DNA from: Chitinophaga silvisoli
GTDB lineage: Bacteria; Bacteroidota; Bacteroidia; Chitinophagales; Chitinophagaceae
Length of the DNA stretch: 64,000 nucleotides
Assembly (NCBI RefSeq): GCF_003412465.1
Contig: NZ_QTJV01000017.1
Location: forward strand, 62,001 to 126,000
Reading direction: 5' to 3'
In this document: positions 17,301 to 25,163 of the stretch, in pieces
Layout of the letters: every line of letters begins with the position of its first letter
Position numbering within the stretch: the stretch's first letter is position 1
Translations under genes and position numbers: made by a program
The notes under the pieces: model-generated
Seen by the model: the letters and a program-made list of their open reading frames with translations, nothing else
Told to the model about the DNA's origin: nothing
Databases searched by the model: none

Positions 17301-17754
17301 TCACTAAAAAAGGCTCCCACTTTGGCATCACCCCATTCCTATAATCCTTCATTTCCGGCACCAGCTTACTTACCACTGTAATCCTGACCATCGTACCATC
17401 AGGTGCTTCCTTCAACACATATGCCGCACAACTCCTCGCTAACAAAGGCTGCGCTTCTTCTATACTGAAAAAATTATAAATCGTTTGAATCCTTCTGTTA
17501 CACTCGCTATTATTCCCTTCCAATCTCATTACATGCTGAGATTTCCCATTCGCCACTGTGTATAAAACCGCAATCTCATTACCAATATGCGGAGCGAAAA
17601 AACTAAAAATGTTTCCCGCGCCGGTGAAGTCGCCATAGCTGGATAACCAGGTGGTCCGTTTGCTCCACTCTTTAAAATGAGCGGCATGTAAAGCGACTAC
17701 CACTAAATGGAAGAGCGCGATGCTCATCCAACAAATATGCTTCCACGTTATCAT
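17275..17754 (-). CDS. Small membrane-anchored protein, HTTM partner
   Basis: The 159-residue protein has one N-terminal membrane helix (about 5-24, ICWMSIALFHLVVVALHAA) and a periplasmic-type soluble domain. The segment YGDFTGAGNIFSFFAPHIGN resembles partners commonly found beside HTTM proteins. Two Cys (ECNRR and ARSCAAY) could form a disulfide. It lies upstream of the HTTM gene on the same strand with 358 bp of repeats between, so co-transcription is plausible but not certain. Confidence 0.7.
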   Translation of the reverse strand: MITWKHICWMSIALFHLVVVALHAAHFKEWSKRTTWLSSYGDFTGAGNIFSFFAPHIGNEIAVLYTVANGKSQHVMRLEGNNSECNRRIQTIYNFFSIEEAQPLLARSCAAYVLKEAPDGTMVRITVVSKLVPEMKDYRNGVMPKWEPFLVKDYKKNSQ

Positions 17755-17785
17755 AAAAAAGGTTAAAATGAAGCAGGAAAAAAGT

Positions 17786-17833
17786 TAAAAAAAAGGCCAG
17801 CTGAAAAACAGCGTATAAGATTTCCAGCTGGCC
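17786..17833 (-). terminator. Terminator-like hairpin (minus strand)
   Basis: GGCCAGCTG (17795-17803) pairs with CAGCTGGCC (17825-17833). On the minus strand the stem is followed by eight U. A shorter internal stem GCTG/CAGC competes with it. It lies just upstream of the gene starting at 17754 and would insulate it from transcription coming from the lipoprotein gene at 18481. Confidence 0.65.
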
Positions 17834-17974
17834 CTGGGGTTAAGTAGTATTAGGCGGATGAAAGACCAGGAATGTAACAGGGATTAATCAAAGTCTTTCA
17901 GCGAAATCAATTTGGTTGAAATTGGGGTTAGGAAATAGTTGGACTATTCTTTTGTGAAATACTCCGTTAAGAGA

Positions 17975-18372
17975 AACTACATGGCACCTATCATCAAAGG
18001 AATCCCCTGAAATCGTTCCATTCAATGCTTCAATGAAAGCAATATTCTAAGAATCTCATGGCACCTATCATCAAAAGGAATCCCTGAAATCGTTCCATTC
18101 AATGCTTTAATGAAAGCAATCATCTAAGAATCTCATGGCACCTATTATCAAAAAGAATCCCGAAATCGTTCCATTCAATCTTCAATGAAAGCAATCACCT
18201 AAGAATCTCAGGGTACCTATCATCAAAGGAATCCCAGATATCGTCCCATTCAATCTTCAATGAAAGCAATCATCTAAAAATCTCATGGCACCTATCATCA
18301 AAAGAAATCCCCGAAATCGTTCCATTCAATGCTTTAATGAAAGCAATCACCTAAGAATCTCATGGCACCTTT
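17975..18372. repeat. About 75-77-bp tandem repeat, five units
   Basis: Unit landmarks: AAGAATCTCATGGCACCTAT, CATCAAAAGGAATCCC, GAAATCGTTCCATTCAAT, CTTTAATGAAAGCAATCA. Units differ by a few substitutions and 1-3-bp indels. The gap 17834-18480 otherwise holds no gene. Confidence 0.88.
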
Positions 18373-18480
18373 AAGTCACTTCTTTTAATGAAACAATGAA
18401 ACCCTGCTTTCCCTTTCCTACCCCATCACCTTAAAGCTCCGATTATTACCAATCAGTCAAAGGCCTTTCACCCCTACCAA

Positions 18481-19311
18481 CTAGTTAATCCCTAATATCG
18501 CACCACCAGCTACCTCCTCAATATTGAGCTTTTCAAACCCTTTATCAAGGCTCACAAAATTCGCCCTGATATCCCTCAGCACAATCGGATCAAAACATCC
18601 GATCATATTCGGAAACTTCCTTCTCAATATATCCTCCCATCTCAAACTGGTATAGATCGTCAGCTTTCCACCTGCACTGGCAGGCACCTGGGTGATGTCT
18701 CCCAAGCCATAAAACCCTCTTGTAAAGTAAGGCAGCGCTGTCCCCTGGGGCAGTGATAACCTAAACTTTTCCAAAGGAGACCTGGCCAATACCTTCGTAT
18801 CTACAGCATCAGGTTGTAGTCTGCTGGCAGCAGTCAGGAACGACTTTGTTGCCAATACCTTCTGACTGGCAGACAATTCTGTAATTGTCAGATCTGCGAA
18901 AGTTCTGCTATCAACTTTTTGAATCAATTCTGCCGCTCTTTTGGCTATATCCAGGTAGGGAATCATTGTAGGACAAGTCTTTATCCAAATCTTCTTAAAA
19001 GGGGCTTTGGTGTATCCAATTTTTTCCAGGTATGGAAAAGGCATTGGCGTTCTTCCATCGCCGAATTGGGTTTCATCGGAAAGACTGCCATAAGTTGTTT
19101 TGGTGATGTAATTATTTGCCGGCAACGCATCGAAAGTGAGCAGATACGTTTCCGGCCTAAGGTCTTTCAATATGGCATCCATTTCGTCTGTGCCGGTTGT
19201 AACAGTTGCAGCTACTTCCGAATCAGGACGTAAGGAAGCCTGTTCTTTTTTGCAGGAAAACAAGATAAGTGCAGCGAGGCCAGCTACACCCGCTAATAGG
19301 TTGCGTTTCAT
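18481..19311 (-). CDS. Lipoprotein of unknown function
   Basis: The 276-residue protein has an SpII signal with lipobox LFSC (Cys20), followed by a Lys/Glu/Ala linker. The mature region is mixed alpha/beta with an aromatic-rich middle (GSLSDETQFGDGRTPMPFPYLEKIGYTK is its densest part). No catalytic motif or Pfam-like signature is recognised. Bacteroidota lipoproteins of this kind usually face the periplasm or are flipped to the cell surface. No nearby SusC/D-type gene gives context. Confidence 0.72.
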   Translation of the reverse strand: MKRNLLAGVAGLAALILFSCKKEQASLRPDSEVAATVTTGTDEMDAILKDLRPETYLLTFDALPANNYITKTTYGSLSDETQFGDGRTPMPFPYLEKIGYTKAPFKKIWIKTCPTMIPYLDIAKRAAELIQKVDSRTFADLTITELSASQKVLATKSFLTAASRLQPDAVDTKVLARSPLEKFRLSLPQGTALPYFTRGFYGLGDITQVPASAGGKLTIYTSLRWEDILRRKFPNMIGCFDPIVLRDIRANFVSLDKGFEKLNIEEVAGGAILGIN

Positions 19312-19490
19312 TTTTTGGGGTTTGAGGTTTTGAACAACAATTGTTTACGACACAAAAGTCATGGAATTACCTCTTGCCCACAAGCAGAAAAACACCTGTT
19401 TTCACAACGTAGAAATACGCAAATATGGGGTCAACAAATCAATGGGGGGTGGGGGGGACTATGCGCTTTAACCCACCGGGTTTAATTATT

Positions 19491-19800
19491 CGAAACTTTG
19501 AAGTGGGATGAGCTATGATTTTAACATAGCTCGCTGACCAGTTGTCATCCCACATTTGAAATTGGGACGGGCTATGCTTTTAAACACAGCTCGCTGCCAG
19601 CAGCTATTCCACATTTAAAATTGGAACAGGCTATGATTTTAACACAGCTCGCTGACCAGTAGTCATTCGACATTGGAAATTGGGACAAGCTATGATTTAA
19701 TACAGCTCGCTGACCAGTAGTCATTCCACATTGGAAATTGGGACAAGCTATGATTTAACACAGCTCGCTGCCAGCAATCACTCCACATTTGGTACTTTAA
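19491..19800. repeat. 59-bp tandem repeat with internal nested hairpins, five units
   Basis: GCTATG landmarks fall at 19512, 19571, 19630, 19689 and 19747. The first unit contains a perfect inner stem GAGCTATG/CATAGCTC (19510-19517, 19525-19532) nested within an outer stem GTGGGATGA/TCATCCCAC. Later units keep imperfect versions of both. Confidence 0.85.
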
Positions 19801-19934
19801 AGAAGGACGCACTTACTCCAAAGCATAGCCGGTGAGAGAGCCGTCATTCGATTTAAGACTTCTTTGATGGAGGCGAGCCATATTTAAAGGACAGCCTCCC
19901 AGGAATAGTTATTCAAAACGGGTTAATAATAAAA

Positions 19935-20125
19935 TCCGATAAAAGGCGAGCTATACCATAAAGCATAGCCCACCGGGTTTATTGTTTGTTTATTCGCAAC
20001 AGATGAAAGGCCAATCATGCCCGAAGGCATAATTCAAACCATTGGGGTTATAATAAATCAACTGGACGAAAAGAGGTTCAAGGCGAGCTATACTATAAAG
20101 CATAGCCCACCAGGATTATTCACCT
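19935..20125. repeat. Two copies of a palindromic GCGAGCTATA...GCATAGCCCACC block
   Basis: The blocks near 19949-19980 and 20083-20113 are about 134 bp apart and nearly identical. They are related to the hairpin core of the 59-bp array just upstream. A further partial relative (ACCCACCGGGTTTA) lies near 19470. No gene was found in 19312-20181. Confidence 0.65.
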
Positions 20126-20181
20126 TAAATTTGCTCTGATTAATAAATAACGCAGGCCGTCATAAAAGAAGTAGGAAATAA

Positions 20182-20442
20182 TCACCTGATCCATACAATC
20201 TTTCCACCTTTGCTGGACTTATATGTCCCGCTGGCAGCATCATAATAATACGTACAGGTACCAAAGTGGTCAAACTGACATTCATAATCATATCCTTCTA
20301 TACCTGCTTCTACATAAGCAGTACCATTCCAGTAATATTGAGTTTCCTCACGGTGATTCTTAGTGAAAGAGCTGGCAATAGCGGAGCCGGTACCGATTAC
20401 AACAGCCAGTGTCATTAACGAAAGTTTTAAATTTTGAGTCAT
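20182..20442 (-). CDS. DUF6520 family small exported protein
   Basis: The ATG at 20442 gives an 86-residue protein with a signal peptide (MTQNLKLSLMTLAVVIGTGS, cleavage near AIA-SS). A short mature part holds two Cys in CQFDHFGTC. Size, signal peptide and the Cys pair fit the DUF6520 family common in Bacteroidota. A longer frame from 20523 adds 27 residues that do not look like a signal peptide and would bury it, so the shorter start is preferred. Function unknown; presumably periplasmic. Confidence 0.75.
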   Translation of the reverse strand: MTQNLKLSLMTLAVVIGTGSAIASSFTKNHREETQYYWNGTAYVEAGIEGYDYECQFDHFGTCTYYYDAASGTYKSSKGGKIVWIR

Positions 20443-20706
20443 GGGTTTACATTTTGCGGGTGACAGGGTTAACAATACTGGGTACGTACTTTTTAAATAT
20501 GGATGATCAAGGCCGTAAAACAATGAAACGAAGATATAATAGTCTGCTGCAACGCCGCCGCAGTTTTAGACAAGAATTTATTTTAACTTTTCATGTACCC
20601 CATTCAGTGCTAAAACGGAATAATATTGAGCTTTACGGCAAAATAGCTGCATCCGCCAGCCAACCAGATTTCAATTTCAATAAGTGTTTTTAATACACCT
20701 CAGCTC

Positions 20707-20746
20707 TAAAAATATTTTACTTTTTAAAAATATCTTTATAGCTTTG
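20707..20746 (+). promoter_or_regulatory. Promoter and possible operator of the NAD/ADP-ribose operon
   Basis: TAGCTTTG at 20739-20746 matches the Bacteroidota -7 element TAnnTTTG, 23 bp before the start codon at 20770. Just upstream are two direct repeats TAAAAATATNTT (20707 and 20725, 18 bp apart), a plausible site for the regulator encoded next. No clear -33 TTG is present, which fits a promoter needing activation. The rest of 20443-20706 shows no gene. Confidence 0.5.
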
Positions 20747-20769
20747 CGTCAAAATAACACAAAGACCCC

Positions 20770-21441
20770 ATGCCATCATTCAGTAGCTACAAAAACCCAT
20801 CGCTGGCAGCAGATCTTGTTGTGTTTGGTTATCAACAGGGTATCCTCTCTATTCTGCTCCTGAACAGGAATACGGAGCCGTTTAAAGATCAATGGGTACT
20901 GCCCGGTGCCTTCCTCCTTATGGAAGAACGCCTGCGCGATACCTGCGCCCGTGTACTGAAAACCAAACTAGGTATGGATGACCTGTATCTGGAGCAACTC
21001 TGTACCTATGATGAGCCCAATCGTGACCCAAGAGGCCGCGCTATCGCAGTTGCCCACTATGCACTGGTAAATCCAGCCAGGTTTGCCATCACCGCAGGGA
21101 CCATGGCGAATGATGTGAAGTGGTTCAATGTGAAAGAGTTACCAGGTCTTGGCTTTGACCATGATCTCATTGCCGCAGATGCACTCAAAAGTTTGCAGCA
21201 TAAAATCCTTCATTATCCTGTTGGGTTTGAGTTGCTCAATGACCTTTTTACTATGCCGGAACTACATGCACTGTATGAATGTATCCTGGATATCAGTATT
21301 GACAGGAGGAATTTTAGAAGGAAAATCCTGGATGCGGGGTATATTATTAGTACCGGTAAAAAAAGGGAAGGATTGCATAACAGGCACCCGGATCTGTATG
21401 AATTTAATAAGGAGCTGAAGAGTATTCATTTGAGTTTTTGA
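20770..21441 (+). CDS. NrtR-like transcriptional regulator with degenerate Nudix domain
   Basis: The 223-residue protein has an N-terminal Nudix fold (about 10-130) and a C-terminal winged-helix domain (about 150-215, with RRNFRRKILDAGYIISTG and GLHNRHPDLYEFN). In the Nudix box, aligned on PGAFLLMEERLRD and KTKLGM, the catalytic REUxEE glutamates are replaced (R-V-L-K-T-K). Hydrolysis is therefore unlikely and the domain probably only binds ligand. NrtR proteins sense ADP-ribose or related NAD metabolites and control NAD genes. It is the first gene of the operon with NADAR, KptA and the glycohydrolase, which supports local control by an ADP-ribose-type signal. Confidence 0.85.
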   Translation: MPSFSSYKNPSLAADLVVFGYQQGILSILLLNRNTEPFKDQWVLPGAFLLMEERLRDTCARVLKTKLGMDDLYLEQLCTYDEPNRDPRGRAIAVAHYALVNPARFAITAGTMANDVKWFNVKELPGLGFDHDLIAADALKSLQHKILHYPVGFELLNDLFTMPELHALYECILDISIDRRNFRRKILDAGYIISTGKKREGLHNRHPDLYEFNKELKSIHLSF

Positions 21442-21500
21442 TCCGGGCAATTTTGAAAATACCCATTAGTTAATTCCTGCAATGCATTATTCATCAAATC

Positions 21501-21590
21501 ATGAAACGCATACCACTATATAGACCCGTTGGCCTCAGAGAGCTGGCCCACAACACCCATTATAAAACAGACCCTTTCAAAATTTTATAA
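21501..21590 (+). pseudogene. 29-codon remnant or leader peptide with a crystallin-J1-like start
   Basis: ATG at 21501 and TAA at 21588-21590, ending 2 bp before the NADAR start. The first 16 residues, MKRIPLYRPVGLRELA, resemble the start of a small family often annotated as ADP-ribosylation/crystallin J1, which begins YRPVG-x-(K/R)-EL. The remaining 13 residues do not fit that family. This looks like an internally deleted gene whose start survives, possibly kept as a coupling leader for NADAR. The family match is from memory and should be searched. Confidence 0.45.
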
Positions 21591-21592
21591 AC

Positions 21593-22138
21593 ATGACTTA
21601 CGATAATAACTGGCTCATCGCCCAAAAACCAACGCCAACTTTCTGCTTCTTCTGGGGCCACCAACCTTCCAAAGACGGCAGTATTACCAAATCCTGCTTT
21701 AGCCAGTGGTGGGTAGCACCTTTTACTGTCAATGAAAAGACTTATCCCACCGCTGAACACTGGATGATGGCAGGCAAAGCCACCCTGTTTGGCGATACCG
21801 AAATCGAGAAAAAGATCCTTGCCACCCCATCCCCTGCTGCGGTGAAAGCACTCGGTAGAAAAGTTGCCAATTTTGATCCTGCTAAGTGGGATGCAGCGAA
21901 AAGAGAGATCGTAACACAGGGGAACTTCCATAAGTTCTCCCAACATCCTGCACTGAAAGCATTCCTGTTGGCAACAGGCGAAGAAGTGATTGTAGAAGCC
22001 AGTCCCATGGATAGGATATGGGGTATCGGGATGGCCGCTATTAATGAAAATGCCACACACCCTGAAAAGTGGAGAGGGCAGAATTTACTAGGCTATGCAT
22101 TGATGGAAGTAAGAGATCTGTTGCAAGCCCCAAATTAA
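21593..22138 (+). CDS. NADAR family protein (YbiA-like)
   Basis: The 181-residue protein has the full NADAR motif series: FFWGHQPS, SCFSQWW, TAEHWMMAGKA with E55-H56, NFHKFSQHPALKAFL, ASPMDRIWGIGM with D140, and WRGQNLLGYALMEVR. NADAR enzymes act on ADP-ribose-type N-glycosidic bonds. Some remove ADP-ribose from guanine in nucleic acids, and YbiA/RibX-type members cleave riboflavin-pathway intermediates. Its place between the Nudix regulator and KptA favours the ADP-ribose role over riboflavin. It lies 6 bp before kptA. Which N-glycoside it cleaves is not visible. Confidence 0.92.
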   Translation: MTYDNNWLIAQKPTPTFCFFWGHQPSKDGSITKSCFSQWWVAPFTVNEKTYPTAEHWMMAGKATLFGDTEIEKKILATPSPAAVKALGRKVANFDPAKWDAAKREIVTQGNFHKFSQHPALKAFLLATGEEVIVEASPMDRIWGIGMAAINENATHPEKWRGQNLLGYALMEVRDLLQAPN

Positions 22139-22144
22139 AAACAC

Positions 22145-22675
22145 ATGAACCAAAAAGAAACATCCAAATTCCTCAGCCTGATCCTCCGCCACCAACCGGA
22201 GCTCATCGGACTGAAACTAGATAACAACGGCTGGGCTGATGTAGACACCCTACTCGCCCTCGCCGCACGCCGTAAACGCATCACCAGGGAAGAACTCGAA
22301 ACCATCGTGGCCGAAAGTGACAAACAACGCTTTGCCTTCAACGAAGACCACTCTAAAATCAGGGCCAACCAGGGCCACTCCATCAAAGTAGACCTGGAAC
22401 TCCCCATCACCACACCACCCGAGTTCCTCTTCCATGGTACCACCGGCGCTTTTGTATCCGACATTCTAAAAACCGGCATCCGGAAAATGAGCCGCCAACA
22501 CGTACACCTCAGTATCGACAAAGCCACCGCTACCAAAGTAGGCAGTCGCAGAGGCATCCCCGTCATCCTCACCATCCGGAGTGGTGACATGCACAGAGAT
22601 GGCATCCCATTTTTTGTATCTGCCAATGGTGTATGGTTGACCGACCATGTGCCTGCTAAATATATTTCACAATGA
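22145..22675 (+). CDS. kptA: RNA 2'-phosphotransferase (Tpt1/KptA family)
   Basis: The 176-residue protein carries the catalytic Arg-His-Arg-Arg tetrad of the family: R15-H16 (LRHQP), R73 (KIRANQGHS) and R135 (VGSRRG). The NAD pocket motifs FHGTT (96-100) and HVHLS (119-123) are also present. Tpt1 transfers an internal RNA 2'-phosphate to NAD+, giving ADP-ribose 1'',2''-cyclic phosphate and nicotinamide; some bacterial members also ADP-ribosylate nucleic-acid ends. Bacteria have no Trl1-type tRNA splicing, so the substrate is probably damaged or marked RNA. The stop overlaps the next start (ATGA at 22672-22675), so it is coupled to the glycohydrolase. Confidence 0.93.
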   Translation: MNQKETSKFLSLILRHQPELIGLKLDNNGWADVDTLLALAARRKRITREELETIVAESDKQRFAFNEDHSKIRANQGHSIKVDLELPITTPPEFLFHGTTGAFVSDILKTGIRKMSRQHVHLSIDKATATKVGSRRGIPVILTIRSGDMHRDGIPFFVSANGVWLTDHVPAKYISQ

Positions 22676-23613
22676 CATCTCCCATCAAAGGTGCCCTCCT
22701 TGGTCTTGCCGTTGGCGATGCCCTTGGTGTACCTGTAGAATTTCAGTCACGCGACCTCCTCACCCGTTATCCCGTTACCAACATGCGGGAATACGGTACC
22801 CATGGCCAGCCGGCAGGTACCTGGTCCGACGATAGTTCGCTTACGTTCTGCCTTGCTGAAACCCTTGTAAAAGGCTATAGCCTCCAGGACCTCGCCAACC
22901 GCTTTATCAACTGGCGCTATCATGCTTACTGGACGGCTCACGGCAAGGTCTTCGACGTAGGCAACGCTACCAATACCGCTATCCATTTTCTCTCTCAAGG
23001 CACACCGCCTATCGTGGCAGGCAGTACAGATGAAGACAGTAACGGCAATGGTTCACTCATGCGGATCCTGCCCCTCCTGTTTTATATCAGGGACTTTGAT
23101 ATCAATGATCGCTATCAGCATGTGCGGGATGTATCCAGTATGACCCACGGGCATATCCGTTCCATTGCCTGTTGCTTTATTTACCTGGAAGTTGCGCGTC
23201 ATATTCTGAAAGGAGATCAACCTGCCGATGCGTACCTGACTGCGATTAGAGATGTGAATAAATACTTCAAAGAGAAGGATTTACTCAACAAGACAGAACT
23301 TGAAATATTGGCACCTATACTTTCCGGCTCGCTGATCAATACACCTGTCAGCGAGATTCACGGTACCGGCTATGTGGTGCACACGCTTGAAGCTGCTATC
23401 TGGATCCTGGTCCATACAAAGACCTATGCTGATGCCGTATTGACTGCTGTCAATCTCGGCAATGACACAGATACCACCGCCGCTGTGGTTGGTGGACTTG
23501 CCGGCATGCACTACGGTTGGGAAGAAATTCCTGCCGAATGGTTAAACATTTTAGCAGGAAAGGATAGAATTGAAGAACTGATTGCTAACTTGCAGGTCAA
23601 ATTCAAGATCTAA
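22672..23613 (+). CDS. ADP-ribosylglycohydrolase (DraG/ARH-like)
   Basis: The 313-residue protein has the ARH fold motifs for a dinuclear Mg2+ site: GALLGLAVGDALGVPVEF at 7-24, WSDDSSLTF at 51-59 with D53-D54, NGNGSLMR near 124-131, and the C-terminal GNDTDTTAAVVGGLAG at 263-278 with D265 and D267. Such enzymes remove ADP-ribose from proteins, O-acetyl-ADP-ribose or, in some members, nucleic acids. It overlaps kptA by 4 bp and the phosphatase by 1 bp (TAATG), indicating tight coupling. It is likely to remove adducts made by, or related to, the KptA reaction. Confidence 0.93.
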   Translation: MTSPIKGALLGLAVGDALGVPVEFQSRDLLTRYPVTNMREYGTHGQPAGTWSDDSSLTFCLAETLVKGYSLQDLANRFINWRYHAYWTAHGKVFDVGNATNTAIHFLSQGTPPIVAGSTDEDSNGNGSLMRILPLLFYIRDFDINDRYQHVRDVSSMTHGHIRSIACCFIYLEVARHILKGDQPADAYLTAIRDVNKYFKEKDLLNKTELEILAPILSGSLINTPVSEIHGTGYVVHTLEAAIWILVHTKTYADAVLTAVNLGNDTDTTAAVVGGLAGMHYGWEEIPAEWLNILAGKDRIEELIANLQVKFKI

Positions 23614-24344
23614 TGGCCCGAACGTTTGTAATTGGGGATATTCATGGCGCATTAAAAGCATTAGAACAACTGATAGGTCAACTCCTGTTGCAACCGTCGG
23701 ACAAACTAATATTCCTTGGTGATTTTGTAGATGGATGGTCGCAATCCGCAGAGGTGGTTGAATACCTGATGGCTTTGCAACAGCAATATGACTGCATCAT
23801 CATCAAAGGGAATCATGATGCCTGGTGCGAACGTTGGCTGAATGGTGAAGATCCTGATCCTGTATGGTACAGGAATGGCGGGAAACAAACCATTGCCAGT
23901 TACGAAAAGGTTTCTCCGGAACAACGCATGGTACACCTGGAATGGTATCAACGTCTTCGACTCTACCACATAGATGAGCAAAACAGGATCTTCCTGCATG
24001 CAGGGTATGCAAGTATGCATGGTCCGGAGAAAGAGCATTACGATACTAATTTCTATTGGGACAGATCGCTGTGGGAAATGGCGCTGTGTATGGATAGGCG
24101 GATTCCAAAAGATTCAGTGCTCTACCCGAAAAGATTATTACTGTTTAAAGAGATTTTTATTGGCCATACGCCTACTATCAACTATGACGTGACGGTGCCT
24201 ATGAATGCATGTAATGTGTGGAATGTGGATACCGGCGCGGCTTTTATGGGAAGGATCTCAGCGATGGATATTGATACGAAAGAGTTTTGGCAGAGTGAGC
24301 CAGCGTATGTTTTTTATCCGGGAGAAAAAGGAAGAAATAAATAA
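23613..24344 (+). CDS. Metallophosphoesterase, PPP family
   Basis: The 243-residue protein shows the PPP-type metal motifs in order: GDIHG at 8-12, GDFVDGW at 36-42, GNHDAW at 66-71, HAGY and IGHTP. The family includes bacterial Ser/Thr phosphatases, symmetrical Ap4A hydrolases and nucleic-acid phosphatases of the Pnkp type. The start codon overlaps the preceding stop, making it the last gene of the NAD/ADP-ribose operon. A plausible job is hydrolysing a phosphate left by KptA chemistry (for example ADP-ribose cyclic phosphate) or a 2'/3' RNA phosphate. That substrate assignment is inference. Confidence 0.9.
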   Translation: MARTFVIGDIHGALKALEQLIGQLLLQPSDKLIFLGDFVDGWSQSAEVVEYLMALQQQYDCIIIKGNHDAWCERWLNGEDPDPVWYRNGGKQTIASYEKVSPEQRMVHLEWYQRLRLYHIDEQNRIFLHAGYASMHGPEKEHYDTNFYWDRSLWEMALCMDRRIPKDSVLYPKRLLLFKEIFIGHTPTINYDVTVPMNACNVWNVDTGAAFMGRISAMDIDTKEFWQSEPAYVFYPGEKGRNK

Positions 24345-24366
24345 GCAGATTGAAATTGTGATAAAA

Positions 24367-24470
24367 GAGCTTGTAGCAAAAGTAAATTTCCGGGATTTAA
24401 TCCGGATGCAGATGGAGAGATTTCTATCATTGAAGGTTAAATGACATCAATTTACTTTTGATACAAGCTC
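24367..24470. repeat. Palindromic dispersed element, copy A
   Basis: Terminal inverted repeats of 22 bp with one mismatch (GAGCTTGTAGCAAAAGTAAA and the complement of its right end, GAGCTTGTATCAAAAGTAAA). The core contains CCGGGATTTAATCCGG and GATGGAGAG. A T-run follows at 24472. It lies between convergent genes ending at 24344 and 24496 and probably works as a terminator. Confidence 0.8.
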
Positions 24471-24495
24471 ATTTTTTTATTTAAACGTTGGGCAC

Positions 24496-25107
24496 TTATT
24501 TCATACCCATTTCTTTCTTTGCCAATGTCATATGCTCATCCTGCTGATCTTCCTGGTAGTAATACACAATCCCATCCTCCATTACAATCCTGTTCTGCAA
24601 ATCCTCATCACTTAAATAATTACATCCGTTGTACACCAGCCATGGATCCGCAATTTGCTTCCAGCCGTTCTTTGTAAATCCCCAGGTGCTCATCATATAA
24701 GTACAGCCATGCAAGGGAGCCTGGTATACGGAAATATCATCTCTGCCATCGCTGTTTAAATCCCCTTCATTGATGAGACGGATCTCTCCATAACCCGTTA
24801 CCAGTGGCTTTATGTCGGGGTTGGAAAACCTAATCACATATTCATCCTGCCCTTCCTCTTCCATCGCCTTCCTGTACAAGACACCGAATGCCTGGTCCAG
24901 GTTGCCGTCTCCATTAAAATCTCCGTCTATTTTGATCGTGTCCGGTACCACCTGCGGCGTTTCAGGGGGTGCAACTACTGTCATCACACCTGTATCTACT
25001 TTCGCGGCTTGACCTAAAAAGGAGTCTGGAGTAGTATCAGCAGTTTTTCCCGGGGAATTGCACGAGACCAGCCCTGGAATAAGGATAAAAAGAAGGTTTT
25101 TATACAT
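24496..25107 (-). CDS. Lipoprotein with two FG-GAP/dockerin-like Ca2+ loops
   Basis: The 203-residue protein has an SpII signal with lipobox VSC (Cys16). Two acidic Asp-rich loops follow: DGDFNGDGNLDQ (about 61-72) and GDLNSDGRDDIS (about 114-125). These match the calcium-binding loops of FG-GAP/VCBS repeats and dockerins. Cys residues in HGCTYMM and YNGCNYL may pair. No enzyme motif is present. It is a surface or periplasmic protein of unknown role. Confidence 0.72.
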   Translation of the reverse strand: MYKNLLFILIPGLVSCNSPGKTADTTPDSFLGQAAKVDTGVMTVVAPPETPQVVPDTIKIDGDFNGDGNLDQAFGVLYRKAMEEEGQDEYVIRFSNPDIKPLVTGYGEIRLINEGDLNSDGRDDISVYQAPLHGCTYMMSTWGFTKNGWKQIADPWLVYNGCNYLSDEDLQNRIVMEDGIVYYYQEDQQDEHMTLAKKEMGMK

Positions 25108-25163
25108 GGATTTAGCTTATTCCAACAAAAGTATTAATTTCATTTTGATAATACATAATACTT

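Noticed and set aside
17975-18372. CRISPR-like array
   Set aside because: Repeats are contiguous with no unique spacers, are degenerate, and no cas genes are present. The same applies to the arrays at 19491, 28080 and 34425.
20409-20693. 94-codon plus-strand frame opposite DUF6520
   Set aside because: Antisense to the signal peptide region, basic and of unnatural composition; no start signal.
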